From the NCBI RefSeq assembly GCF_900091515.1, contig NZ_LT607410.1, positions 4,340,001 through 4,404,000 of the forward strand: 64,000 nucleotides of DNA. Reading direction: 5' to 3'. A program made the translations under genes and the position numbers. Of the stretch, positions 16,190 to 24,413 are shown piece by piece (the stretch's first letter is position 1; each line of letters starts with the position of its first letter). This DNA comes from Micromonospora purpureochromogenes (lineage in GTDB: Bacteria > Actinomycetota > Actinomycetes > Mycobacteriales > Micromonosporaceae). The notes under the pieces were generated by a model that saw only the letters and a program-made list of their open reading frames with translations, had not been told where the DNA came from and ran no database searches.

Positions 16190-17074
16190 TCAGTCGTGGC
16201 GGTGACGCACGATGTAGTCGATGTAGTGGATCGTGTCCTCGCGGTCGTCCTCGCTGATCGAGTCCCACAGGTCCGCCAGCCAGTAGAGCGAGCCCGACAG
16301 CATCCAGGCCCACCCGCGCACCCAGGTCGCCTCGTCGAACCCGAGCGCCTCCCGGTAGGCGGCCCGCGCGCGGGCATCGAACAGGCTCCAGCCCGGCCGC
16401 AACTCGACCGCCGGATCACCGCGGCCGAGACCGCCGAAGTCGATCACCCCGGTGAGCCTGCCCCGGTCGACCAGCAGGTTGCCTTCCAGGAGATCACCGT
16501 GCAGCCATACCGGCGGTCCGGGCCACTCGTCCGCCGCCATCGCCTCGTCCCAGGCCGCGGTCACCGCCCGCCCGTCGATCTGGTCGCCCAACGCCGCGAT
16601 CGACCGGCGGGTCAGCTCGTCCCGCTGCACCAGAGGTACGCCGCGCTGAATCCCCTCCTTGACCGGCCCGCCCATCGGGTCGATCGCGATCATCGCGCGC
16701 ACGAAGCCGGCGAGGTCGACGGCGAGGTCGACGAGGTCCTGCCCGGCTTCCGGATTGCGCCCGTCCAGCCACGGGACGACCGTCCACGGCCACGGATAGT
16801 CCCCGCCCGGCCGGCCGACCGCGACCGGCGCCGGCACGGGCACCGGAAGATGCGGCGCCAGCCGCGGCAGCCAGGTCGCGTCGGTCGCCACCTGGTCGAC
16901 CGCCCACCGCGCCCGCGGCAGCCGTGCCGTCAGGAAATCACCCAGCCGGAACAGCGCGTTGTCGGTGCCGTTCAACGGCTGCGGAACGAGCGGCAGGTCC
17001 GACCATTCTGGGAACTGCTCGTCGATCAGGGCGCGTACCTGCTCGACAGCGACGACGATCTCTCCAGGGCGCAT
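16190..17074 (-). CDS. Aminoglycoside phosphotransferase-like kinase (APH family)
   Basis: 294 residues from the ATG at 17074, which follows a TACGGT -10-like element by seven bases (17082-17087). The kinase fold is clear: NGTDNALFRLGD in the nucleotide loop, VVPWLDGRNP hinge region, the catalytic Brenner motif WLHGDLLEGNLLV with Asp as base at about residue 194, and the metal-binding VIDFGGLGRGDPAVEL. C-terminal helices (WVRGWAWMLSGSLYWLADLW) match the subfamily. APH-type enzymes phosphorylate aminoglycosides or other hydroxylated small molecules; this subfamily is found in many soil actinomycetes and often has no known resistance phenotype. Solitary gene. Confidence 0.88.
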   Translation of the reverse strand: MRPGEIVVAVEQVRALIDEQFPEWSDLPLVPQPLNGTDNALFRLGDFLTARLPRARWAVDQVATDATWLPRLAPHLPVPVPAPVAVGRPGGDYPWPWTVVPWLDGRNPEAGQDLVDLAVDLAGFVRAMIAIDPMGGPVKEGIQRGVPLVQRDELTRRSIAALGDQIDGRAVTAAWDEAMAADEWPGPPVWLHGDLLEGNLLVDRGRLTGVIDFGGLGRGDPAVELRPGWSLFDARARAAYREALGFDEATWVRGWAWMLSGSLYWLADLWDSISEDDREDTIHYIDYIVRHRHD

Positions 17075-17107
17075 CGGCGCGACCGTAGAACCCGCTCGAT
17101 CATCCTG

Positions 17108-17326
17108 TCAATTGAATTCGGACCACGCCGAACCGTGCGCCGGATCGACCGCGCCGCCGTCGGCTTGGACGAGACGCCGGACCATCGCGCGGGCCTCGTT
17201 GAACCGGAGCACCTTGCCCGTCTCGGAGTCACCGGCTCTGGCGACGACATGCCAGCGGACCTCGCGGGCGAGCCACACGTCACGGCGCGTGAGTCGGCCC
17301 CACACCTCGTTCCACCACCGCCCCAT
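17108..17326 (-). CDS. Small conserved protein, 72 aa, of unknown function
   Basis: Starts at the ATG 17326 with GGGAG close upstream (an ATG at 17356 is the alternative). Sequence features: MGRWWNEVWGRLTRRDVWLA, then VRWHVVARAGDSETGKVLRF and RAMVRRLVQADGG. Short proteins of this pattern accompany integrative elements in Streptomyces and Micromonospora, as I recall them, and the gene lies between an integrase fragment and the APH gene. Role unknown. Confidence 0.6.
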   Translation of the reverse strand: MGRWWNEVWGRLTRRDVWLAREVRWHVVARAGDSETGKVLRFNEARAMVRRLVQADGGAVDPAHGSAWSEFN

Positions 17327-17439
17327 CAGCTCCCGCGCCACTGGCCGATCGTGCATATGTGCGAGATCGCCGCCTGCCCGATCTCCGGCCCACGGGTGAG
17401 TGCAGGGTCCTCGATACCTCCGTACGCTGACCGCATGTC

Positions 17440-17893
17440 CGCACTCCCCGGCGTCGCAAGCTAGAAGAGGCGCTACCTCGCCGATGGAGCCACGTCCAGT
17501 CGGTCGCCGCCAAGGCCCTGACCGTCGCCGCCGCCGCCGTTCCGTCGGATGACCGGCCTCGTCTTCGCCTCTGCCGCCGGCACGGCCCTTGATCGGCACA
17601 ACGTGCTTCGGGCCTTCCGCCCCGTCGTCGCCAAAGCGGGCCTTGACCCGGGCGACTGGACTCCCCGCGAGCTGCGGCACAGCTCCGCGTCCCTGCTGTC
17701 CGACAGCGGCATGAGCCTTGAACAAATCGCTGACCTCTGCGGCCACTCCGGCACGACTGTCACCGAGAGCGTCCGGCACCAACTCCGGCCGGTGCTTCTG
17801 AGCGGCGCAGTCGCCATGGACCGGATCTTCGACGCGGTTGCGTCCACTGGAGTGGTGTACGACTTGCCCGTGATGGGCGTGTTGCGTAGATAG
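17440..17893 (+). pseudogene. Tyrosine-recombinase integrase, C-terminal fragment without catalytic Tyr
   Basis: From 17549 the frame reads GLVFASAAGTALDRHNVLRA, WTPRELRHSSASLLSDSGMS, EQIADLCGHSGTTVTESVRH and QLRPVLLSGAVAMDRIF, the catalytic C-terminal part of the integrases of actinomycete integrative elements. The R...H-x-x-R...H/G-H residues are there (RELRHS, LCGHSG), but the nucleophile is gone: family members read E-x-V-Y-R-H here, and this copy has ESVRH. The N-terminal half is missing. It is therefore inactive. The IS256 element begins at its 3' end. Confidence 0.8.
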
Positions 17894-19234
17894 GAGACGG
17901 CCACCGCGTGATCCTTCGAGACGACCAAGTCATGAAGGAGAGGAACGCGATGGCCGCATCTGAGAGTGTGAACCCTGTTGAGCTGCTGCGCGAGCAGATC
18001 GAGGGTGCGTCGCCGGACGTGTTGCAGGCGATGGTCAAGACGTTCGCGCAGGCGTTGATGTCCGCCGAGGCGGATGCGATCTGCGGCGCGGCGTATGGGC
18101 AGCGCAGCGACGAGCGGGTGAACTCCCGCAACGGTTACCGGCATCGGGAGTGGGATACCCGTACCGGCACGATCGACCTGGCCATCCCCAAGCTGCGTCA
18201 GGGTTCGTACTTCCCCGACTGGCTGCTGACGCACCGCCGGCGGGCCGAGCAGGCCCTCGTGTCGGTCGTGGCCACCTCTTACCTGCTGGGAGTGTCGACG
18301 CGGCGGGTGGAGAAGCTGGTCGAGCAGCTCGGGATCCGGCAGCTGTCGAAGTCGCAGGTGTCGGAGATGGCCGCGCACCTGGACGCGCAGGTCGAGGCGT
18401 TCCGCAACCGGCCCCTCGATGCCGGGCACTACACGTTCGTGTGGATGGACGCGCTGACGATGAAGGTCCGCGAAGCCGGTCGGACGGTCAACGTCCACGC
18501 TCTGATCGCCGTCGGCGTCAACGCCGACGGCCAACGCGAAGTCCTCGGCCTCGATGTCGCCTCCGACGAAGACGGGGCCGGCTGGTTGGCGTTCCTGCGG
18601 TCGTTGACCGCCCGCGGCTTGGCCGGTGTCCGTCTGGTGATCTCCGACGCCCACGCCGGTCTCGTCCAGGCCATCGGCGCCGCCCTGCCCGGGGCCGCAT
18701 GGCAGCGTTGCCGCACCCACTACCTGCGGAACCTGCTGACGAAGGTGCCCAAGTCCGCGCAGCCGTGGATCGCCACCCTGGTGCGCACAATCTTCGACCA
18801 GCCCGACGCCGAGGCCGTCCGAGCCCAGTTCGCCCGGGTCGTGGCGACCATCGAAGCCAGGTTCCCGGCCGCGGCCGAGCACCTCGATGCCGCCCGCGAC
18901 GACCTCCTCGCGTTCACCGGCTTCCCGCGCGAGATCTGGCGGCAGATCTGGTCGAACAACCCGCAGGAGCGGTTGAACAAGGAGATCCGCCGCCGCACCG
19001 ACGTCGTCGGGATCTTCCCGAATCGGCCCGCGATCATCCGACTCGTCGGCGCAGTCCTCGCCGAGCAGACCGACGAATGGACCGAAGGCCGCCGCTACAT
19101 GGGCCTGGAACTACTGGCCAAAGCCCGCCTGATCACCCTCGACACCGACCAACACGACACCGACAACACCGAGCCGACCCCGATCGCCGCATAACATCAA
19201 ACCGGATCCCGCGATGGCCGTCTCCTACACCACC
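17888..19234 (+). mobile_element. IS256-family insertion sequence
   Basis: The ends share TAGGAGACGGCCA and GATCC (left about 17888-17915, right 19204-19234 on the opposite strand), as imperfect inverted repeats around one intact transposase gene. The outer limits are approximate because the repeats are degenerate and I could not fix the target duplication. Confidence 0.75.
17950..19194 (+). CDS. IS256-family transposase (MULE domain)
   Basis: 414 residues from the ATG at 17950, preceded by GGAGAGG; an in-frame GTG at 17908 is less likely. Features in order: LLREQIEGASPDVLQAMVKT at the N-terminus, DERVNSRNGYRHREWDTRTG, LSKSQVSEMAAHLD, first catalytic Asp in FVWMDALTMKV, second in LVISDAHAGLVQA, the C/H motif WQRCRTHYLRNLL and Glu region QERLNKEIRRRTDVVGIFPN. 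Full length for the family and undamaged, hence probably active. Confidence 0.93.
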   Translation: MAASESVNPVELLREQIEGASPDVLQAMVKTFAQALMSAEADAICGAAYGQRSDERVNSRNGYRHREWDTRTGTIDLAIPKLRQGSYFPDWLLTHRRRAEQALVSVVATSYLLGVSTRRVEKLVEQLGIRQLSKSQVSEMAAHLDAQVEAFRNRPLDAGHYTFVWMDALTMKVREAGRTVNVHALIAVGVNADGQREVLGLDVASDEDGAGWLAFLRSLTARGLAGVRLVISDAHAGLVQAIGAALPGAAWQRCRTHYLRNLLTKVPKSAQPWIATLVRTIFDQPDAEAVRAQFARVVATIEARFPAAAEHLDAARDDLLAFTGFPREIWRQIWSNNPQERLNKEIRRRTDVVGIFPNRPAIIRLVGAVLAEQTDEWTEGRRYMGLELLAKARLITLDTDQHDTDNTEPTPIAA

Positions 19235-19296
19235 TGCGCGGACGTGACCTTCGACGCTAAGGCGTAGTCACTCAGTTAGTCACCCAAGTACGACAA

Positions 19297-19328
19297 AGGG
19301 GCCGTCTCGAACTTCCGAGATGGCCCCT
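19297..19328 (-). terminator. Hairpin terminator at att copy 2
   Basis: AGGGGCCGTCTCG / CGAGATGGCCCCT stem with a short loop, in the same position relative to the tRNA fragment as at 14206 and 44878 but with a different sequence. Confidence 0.65.
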
Positions 19329-19333
19329 CACCT

Positions 19334-19370
19334 GTGTCGGGACGGCCGGATTCGAACCGACGACCCCTTG
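19334..19370 (-). repeat. tRNA-Pro 3'-end fragment, att site copy 2
   Basis: Identical to copy 3 through the acceptor strand and T arm, but diverges at the anticodon stem (reverse-strand ..GGTAACAAGGGG in place of ..GGGGTCAAGGGG). It marks an inner junction of the island. Confidence 0.75.
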
Positions 19371-19599
19371 TTACCAACCGTAGCCACCCCGACCTTGTCA
19401 TTGACTGTCAGAGATAGGCGTTGAGCTGCACAGACACGATCAAGCAATGATCGCTTCTTGTCACTGGTTGTCAACCGCAGGCGGGGTTTTCGGGGGGTAA
19501 ACGGGGGCAGGCCGAGAGGACGTCACCAGGTTCCACCGTGCCCCACTCCCCCATCGGGACCTCCCCTCACCACCAGAAGGACGTGCCTCTTGGCGATCT
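19371..19599. other. Non-coding stretch beside att copy 2, attP-like
   Basis: Contains two similar blocks, CTTGTCATTGACTGTCAG (about 19394) and CTTGTCACTGGTTGTCAACC (about 19455), and a short inverted repeat GATCAAGC/GATCGCTT. Such arm-like repeats are usual beside phage-type attachment sites. No gene. Confidence 0.4.
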
Positions 19600-19940
19600 G
19601 CGGCTTGGCTGCGAATCCACCTCGTTGCCGATGCCCAGAGCGCGGCAGCGTTCACGATCGTCGGTCCATGCCGCAGGCAGGTACAACCGCCGGATCGCCG
19701 AGGTGTTCGAGCAGGTAGTCCCGCACGTCATCGCGGACTGCCTCGATGTCCCAATCGGAGAGCGCAGCAACCGCTGCATGCCATCCGGTGACACCTCACC
19801 GCCCGCTCCGCGAGGGTCCAGCCGTTCTTGCGCTGCAGACCAGCGGCCAGCCCACACAGGTACTGCCGAACCCGAGCGCGCGGCTCACCCGCCGGAACCG
19901 CCCAGCGATCCGCGCATGTAACCGATCCAACTCCGCCGCC
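19600..19940 (-). pseudogene. IS701-family transposase remnant
   Basis: Pieces of the family N-terminus lie in different frames: LDRLHARIAGRFRRAEPRAR, RVRQYLCGLAAGLQRKNGWT, SPDGMQRLL, DWDIEAVRDDVRDYLLEHLG, and then, after a large internal deletion, LYLPAAWTDDRERCRALGIG. Frameshifts and the missing catalytic core make it dead. Confidence 0.72.
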
Positions 19941-20004
19941 GACGCATCGGCGGCTGCCACCGCGGCAGGGGCGCTCGCCGGTCAGAACGAGAGGACGAGG
20001 TACT

Positions 20005-20110
20005 GCGCTTCGGACGGCTGCGCGCGGCGGCCTCGACCGGGTCCGACTGAGGTCGGCTGGCGGCCGAGACCGGTTACGCCGACCAGGCGCACCTGAGCCT
20101 GTTGGCGCCT
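20005..20110 (+). pseudogene. Possible AraC-family regulator C-terminal remnant
   Basis: The forward strand reads LRFGRLRAAAS, a stop, then GRLAAETGYADQAHLSLL, which matches the second helix-turn-helix of AraC regulators (consensus LA..CGY.DQAHL). About 35 residues only, interrupted by a stop. Confidence 0.5.
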
Positions 20111-20164
20111 GAACTGGGCCATAGCCACCGAACTGGGCGAATGTTGTGGTCCGCGTCGTCGGGA

Positions 20165-20540
20165 ATGATCCGGACTTCCTCGTCGGGGTCGGCGCAGATT
20201 CGCGACACCTCGGACTTGGAGATCCCACCGTCCGCACCGAGGGCTTTGACCAGGTCGTCGGCCTTGCGGGTGGACACCCCGTGCAGGTAGGCCTCCATCA
20301 CCACGGCGAACAACGCCTGGTCGACCCGGCGGCGCCGCTCGAGCACGCTCAGGAAGAACGACCCGTGCGAAGCTTCGGGATCGGCAAATCGAGGTTCCCG
20401 GCCGTCGTGCTCAGGGTGCGCGGGCGGTGGCCGTTGCGCTGCGCCACCCGGGCCTCGCTGCGCTGATGCGGGGCGGCGCCGATCACCGCGGTCAGCTCCG
20501 CCTCGATCAACGCCTGATAGATCGTCTCGGCTGCCTGCCG
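20165..20540 (-). pseudogene. IS256-family transposase remnant (second lineage)
   Basis: The reverse strand contains GSFFLSVLERRRRVDQALFA, VVMEAYLHGVSTRKADDLVK and GISKSEVSRICADPDEEV in frame, preceded by N-terminal pieces in shifted frames. The sequence belongs to a different branch from the intact IS256 at 17950. The catalytic core is missing. Confidence 0.75.
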
Positions 20541-20556
20541 GAGAGGACGGAGTACG

Positions 20557-20640
20557 CGATGCCCCTGGACCAGCCTGCCTTGTTGGAAGTGCTGGATGCA
20601 CTCAAGGCAGCCGACGTGAGTGATCGTGTGCGTGTTCTTG
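20557..20640 (+). pseudogene. IS256-type transposase N-terminal scrap
   Basis: MPLDQPALLEVLDALKAADV resembles the first 20 residues of the same IS256 branch, in opposite orientation to the neighbouring remnant, and stops being recognisable after about 28 codons. Confidence 0.45.
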
Positions 20641-21101
20641 GTCGTTCACACACAGAGACTCACGCGATGACCCCCTTCGATGCCGGCGGCACGCCGAAGG
20701 CGGTCAGCTTCTACACCACCCGGCGGGACGCGATCGCTGAGGCGGGGCCGAGCGGGATCAAGGCGGCGAAGAAAGGCCTCCCGCCGGAGCGTCGACTCTC
20801 CCCTAGCTGTCTGTCAACTCGTCAGCGGTAGGTGCCTCGGCGAGTTTGATCCGCCGAACCGCCGGCCGACGATCCCGGCCAGCCATTGGTCAAGCGGGTC
20901 CGAGGCGATGTCGTCGATTAGCTCGGCAGCAACTCGTGGCGCACCCCTCCGGCGGGCGCCCACACGTGCCGGCATATGTCCTGATTCATGGGGTACGTGG
21001 GGAAAGGATAGCATTTTGCGCCGCCCTGCCCGCTTGAACTGCCGCGAAACCCGACCTGAGAAACGGGGTACTCCGATGGAGCCATCGATCGAGCCGCGGC
21101 G
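20641..21101. other. Gap with uncertain fragments
   Basis: Forward frames at 20667-20830 (e.g. RRDAIAEAGPSGIKAAKKGL) and a reverse frame ending at 20816 (ELIDDIASDPLDQWLAGIVG) look partly protein-like but have no identifiable family or start. Probably scraps of displaced genes. Confidence 0.3.
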
Positions 21102-22352
21102 ATGACCGCTACCCCCGCCGCGATGACGTCCGGCCACCGGACCAGCGAGCCGCTGATTGCGCTGGGACTGGCCGCCGGGCCCGTCGTGGCGCTCGGCTTC
21201 ACCCGCTTCGCGTACGCGCTGTTGCTGCCAGCGATGCATGATCAGCTGCACTGGACCTTTGCCGCCGCCGGCGGTATGAACACCGCCAACGCCATCGGCT
21301 ACATCCTCGGCGCGGCGACCTCCGCCTGGTGGGCGCGCCGCTTGGGCGGCAGCACAGCCTTCATCTGGAGCCTTCTGATCAGCGCGGTCATGCTGCTGGC
21401 CACCGCCGTCACCGGAAACTACGCCGCGCTCGCCGCCATCCGCTTCATCGGCGGCGCCTCCACCGCGATTACCTTCGTCGTCGGCTCGGCGCTGGCCGCC
21501 CGCATCCACACGGGGAATCGACGCCACCGTCCAGCCATGCTCGTTGCGATCTACATGGCGGGCGTCGGCATCGGCATCGTGCTCTCCGGCGTGGTCATTC
21601 CGGCCACGATCGCCGGACTCGGCACCGCCGGGTGGCGGTTCGGCTGGCTGGCCATGGGCATCCTGGCGGCGCTGGCGCTGCTGCCGGCCATCTGGGCCGC
21701 CCGCCGGACACCCGCGCCAGCCGTCGCTGGGGCCGGCGGCCACGAAAGAATCCGTTTGGGCCCACTGGCGCCAACCTTCGTCTGGTACGTGCTCTTCGGC
21801 GCCGGCTACGTCTCCTACATGACGTTCATCATCGCCCTGTTGCATTCCGAAGGCCTGCACCTCGGCGCACAGGCGGCGTTCTTCATCGTGCTGGGAATTG
21901 CGTCGGTGATCGGCACCCTGACCATCTGGAGTCGGATCACCGGGCGGCTGCGGCACGGCCACGCGCCCGCGCTGGTCAGCGTGATCGTGCTTATCGGTGT
22001 GCTACCCGTGCTCATCTGGCAAGGCCTCGCCGCCGCCCTGCTCTCCGCGATCATCTTCGGCGCCACCTTCATGGCCGGCCCCACCGCCGCTACCGTGCTC
22101 GCCCGGCGCCTGCTGCCCGCGCACAACTGGACCGCCGGCATCGCGCTGCTCACCGTCGCGTTCAGCGTCGGTCAGGCGATCGGCCCCCTGGTGTCGGGGC
22201 TCTTGTCCGACACCAGCGGCGGCATCACCAAGGGATTGTGGCTGTCGGTGATCCTGCTCGGCGTCGCCGCCGTCGTGGCGCTGCTCCAGCGCGACCGCCC
22301 CGCCCTACCGCCCGCGGCGACAACCCCGCCCGGCGCAATTGCCAACCGCTAG
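21102..22352 (+). CDS. YbfB/YjiJ-family MFS transporter
   Basis: 416 residues with about twelve membrane segments. The start of the family is clear: ALGLAAGPVVALGFTRFAYA LLLPAM, followed by GGMNTANAIGYILGA; a central hydrophilic loop (AARRTPAPAVAGAGGHERIR) separates the two six-helix halves, and the second half opens with FVWYVLFGAGYVSYMTFIIA. Late segments include AGIALLTVAFSVGQAIGPLV and LWLSVILLGVAAVVALLQ. This family comprises predicted exporters or sugar-efflux-like transporters with unknown substrate. It is followed 12 bp later by a universal stress protein gene, and the two probably form one operon. Confidence 0.88.
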   Translation: MTATPAAMTSGHRTSEPLIALGLAAGPVVALGFTRFAYALLLPAMHDQLHWTFAAAGGMNTANAIGYILGAATSAWWARRLGGSTAFIWSLLISAVMLLATAVTGNYAALAAIRFIGGASTAITFVVGSALAARIHTGNRRHRPAMLVAIYMAGVGIGIVLSGVVIPATIAGLGTAGWRFGWLAMGILAALALLPAIWAARRTPAPAVAGAGGHERIRLGPLAPTFVWYVLFGAGYVSYMTFIIALLHSEGLHLGAQAAFFIVLGIASVIGTLTIWSRITGRLRHGHAPALVSVIVLIGVLPVLIWQGLAAALLSAIIFGATFMAGPTAATVLARRLLPAHNWTAGIALLTVAFSVGQAIGPLVSGLLSDTSGGITKGLWLSVILLGVAAVVALLQRDRPALPPAATTPPGAIANR

Positions 22353-22364
22353 GGAGTCACCCTC

Positions 22365-22781
22365 ATGTACACCCGCATCCTGGCCGCCATCGACGGCACC
22401 CACCGCACCGCACACGTCCTGGACGCGGCCATGCACCTGGCGCAGGCGTCCGGAGGCACCGTCCGGGTGCTCCACATCGAGCCGGCGGAGGCCGCCTTCG
22501 ACGCCAGCGGCGACACCGAGGACGACGAGTCCGCCCACCAGATCGCCCAAGCGGCGGTGGCCCGGCTAACCGCCAGCGGGGTGACCGCCCTCGCTTCGGT
22601 GGCAAAGGCCCCCGACTGCGACATCGCCACCGTCATCGTGACGGCCGCCGCCGACCAGAGTGCCGACCTGATCATTGTCGGCCCACATCACCGCCGGGGC
22701 CTGGCCGGCTGGGTCGCCGGCAGCGTCAGCGAAGGCGTCGTGCGCCTCGAGAAACAGGCCGCGGTGTTACTGGTGCCGTGA
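22365..22781 (+). CDS. Universal stress protein (UspA family)
   Basis: 138 residues with GGGAG before the ATG. Typical single Usp domain: MYTRILAAIDGTHRTAHVLD AA, VRVLHIEP in the first strands, and an ATP-binding loop of the form G-x2-H-x-R-x-G...G-S-V-S (VGPHHRRGLAGWVAGSVSEG), ending in AAVLLVP. Such proteins bind ATP or are dimeric stress regulators. Co-directional with the MFS gene and only 12 bp away. Confidence 0.9.
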   Translation: MYTRILAAIDGTHRTAHVLDAAMHLAQASGGTVRVLHIEPAEAAFDASGDTEDDESAHQIAQAAVARLTASGVTALASVAKAPDCDIATVIVTAAADQSADLIIVGPHHRRGLAGWVAGSVSEGVVRLEKQAAVLLVP

Positions 22782-22782
22782 C

Positions 22783-23560
22783 GCTACCGGCCCGTCGACT
22801 CGGAACCTGCTCGGCCAGGCGGAGCGGGTGCGCCGGGGCGGTTACCCGTCGCAGGCGGCGGCCCGGCGGGCGCGGGACGAGTTGCTGGCGTTGTCCCGCG
22901 AGGAGCAGGCCGGCCGTTCCTGGACGGTCACTCGGTGGTTGGGGTACTGGTTGTCAACCAGGACCCGGATCCGGCCGACGACGAAAATGCACCACACCCG
23001 CGATGTCGAGCAGTTCCTCATCCCGCACATCGGGCAGCTGATCCTCGGGGATCTGACCTCGCGGCAGCTCAACGTCGCGTTCACGGCGATGGCGTCCACC
23101 CGCAACCGTGCCGGACGACTCCAGTCCGCCTGCACGCTGCAGCATGTTCACACCACACTGCGGGCAGCGCTGACCGGCGCGGTCCGTGAAGGGCTGATCA
23201 AGGACAACCCGGCCCGGCGCGTGGAGCTACCCGCTCGCCCGCGCCCGCAGGCCCAAGTATGGACGGAAGCCCGGGTCGCCGAATGGGAAGCTAGCGGCGA
23301 GCGGCCCACCATCGCGGTGTGGACACCGACGCAGCTGGGCAGTTTCCTCGACTACGTCCGCGACGACAACCTGTTTGCCCTGTGGTGGCTGATCGCCCTG
23401 CGCGGACTACGCCGCGGTGAGGCTGCCGGCCTGCGCTGGACCGACGTCGACCTGCACGCCGGCCAGCTGTCCGTGGTACGGCAGCGCACGACCGCCGGCT
23501 ACGACGTGCACGAAGGCCCGCCGAAGTCCGCGGCCAGCCGCCGGTCGGTGGCGCTGGACC
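22783..23560 (+). pseudogene. Tyrosine-recombinase integrase, truncated at both ends
   Basis: The frame reads RRGGYPSQAAARRARDELLA, the SAM-like core-binding region (WLGYWLSTRTRIRPTT, HIGQLILGDLTSRQLNVAFT, LQHVHTTLRAALTGAVREGL IKDNPARRVEL), then the start of the catalytic domain with the first Arg in LIALRGLRRGEAAGLRWTDV D and HEGPPKSAASRRSVALD. There the integrase ends and the sequence changes to a 50-bp piece identical to the second protease gene. No His-x-x-Arg or Tyr. No start codon in context, so the N-terminus is cut too. Confidence 0.8.
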
Positions 23561-23610
23561 AGCTGGAGATGAAGTCCCACTCGGTGTGCGTACGGGTCGA
23601 CAGCCGCCAC
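23561..23610. repeat. 50-bp exact copy of part of the second subtilase gene
   Basis: Identical, and in the same orientation, to 31504-31553 (AGCTGGAGATGAAGTCCCAC ... CAGCCGCCAC), where it is native coding sequence of the protease (reverse strand, WRLSTRTHTEWDFISS). Here it joins a truncated integrase to a truncated IS3 element. Confidence 0.9.
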
Positions 23611-24129
23611 GTGCACCCGCGGCGCCCCGTAGGTGCCCTTCGACATCGCGTGCACTGTGGTGATCTTTTCGGTCAGGGCCTGGTCGACGCGCTAACGCTC
23701 GGACCGCTCGCCACGGGCGTGCTGGTAGTAGGCGGACCGGGAGACCTTCATCAGCTCACACGCACGCTTCACGTTGCGCGAGCCGGCCTGCTCCGCCTCG
23801 ATGAACGGGTACACGTCCACGGGTCTCCTTCGCGAAGAAAGCCGTCGCCCGGTTCAAGATCTCGACGTCCTCGCGCAACCGCCGATTCTCCCGCCGCAAC
23901 TGCGCCAACTCGGCCCGCTCATCACCGGACAACCCGTCGGACCGCGCGCCCGCGTCGAGCTCAGCCTGCTTGACCCACTCCCGCGCGGCGGTCTCGGTCA
24001 GGTCGTTCCTTCGCGACCTGACCGATCGTCCGATCTCCCCGCCGACACAGTTCCACGATCTCGGCCTTGAACTGCGCCGTGAACGACCGACGAGGCCGAG
24101 GCCGCTTCCTACCCATGCTCTCCATGATG
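23611..24129 (-). pseudogene. IS3-family element remnant (orfA and start of orfB)
   Basis: Reverse strand: MESMGRKRPRPRRSFTAQFK AEIVELCRRGDRTIGQVAKE starts orfA, then one inserted base shifts the frame to DLTETAAREWVKQAELDAG, ELAQLRRENRRLREDVEILN and ATAFFAKE. orfB begins VYPFIEAEQAGSRNVKRACE LMKVSRSAYYQHARGERSER, has a TAG, and goes on to ALTEKITTVHAMSKGTYGAP RVH, where it is cut at 23611. Different lineage from the intact IS3 at 11286. Confidence 0.82.
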
Positions 24130-24185
24130 CTGGACATCCTCCCGGAGCCCACCGGCTCCTGATCGCAGATGTCCGTCAAAGCGGG

Positions 24186-24333
24186 TCAGGCCCAGTTCTC
24201 CTGCTTGTGGTACAGGCCGGTGAACACGATCGCGTCCACGACCTCGCCGAGGTCGAGCACACCGGCCATCGTCTCGGGCTGGTCATTCCAGCCGGGCACG
24301 ATCGGCCGCCAGTACAGCAGCACGCTCAGCCCG
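24186..24333 (-). pseudogene. Fragment resembling a radical-SAM-type protein
   Basis: The reverse strand reads LLYWRPIVPGWNDQPETMAG VLDLGEVVDAIVFTGLYHKQ ENWA and stops. The pattern (RPIVPGxND ... AIVFTGLY) resembles a segment of radical-SAM iron-sulfur proteins, but the cysteine motif is not present and the piece has no start. Low confidence in the family. Confidence 0.35.
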
Positions 24334-24351
24334 ACTCACCCGCTCGCTGGA

Positions 24352-24410
24352 GTCGGGTGATCGGGGCCGCTGACGGATTCGGCATCGTCAGCGGCTCCCG
24401 ATCACCCGAC
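24352..24410 (-). terminator. Strong terminator of the first subtilase gene
   Basis: Near-perfect hairpin of about 24 bp (GTCGGGTGATCGGG and CCGCTGACG with their complements) around a 10-base loop, three bases after the stop codon of the protease. Confidence 0.85.
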
Positions 24411-24413
24411 ATG

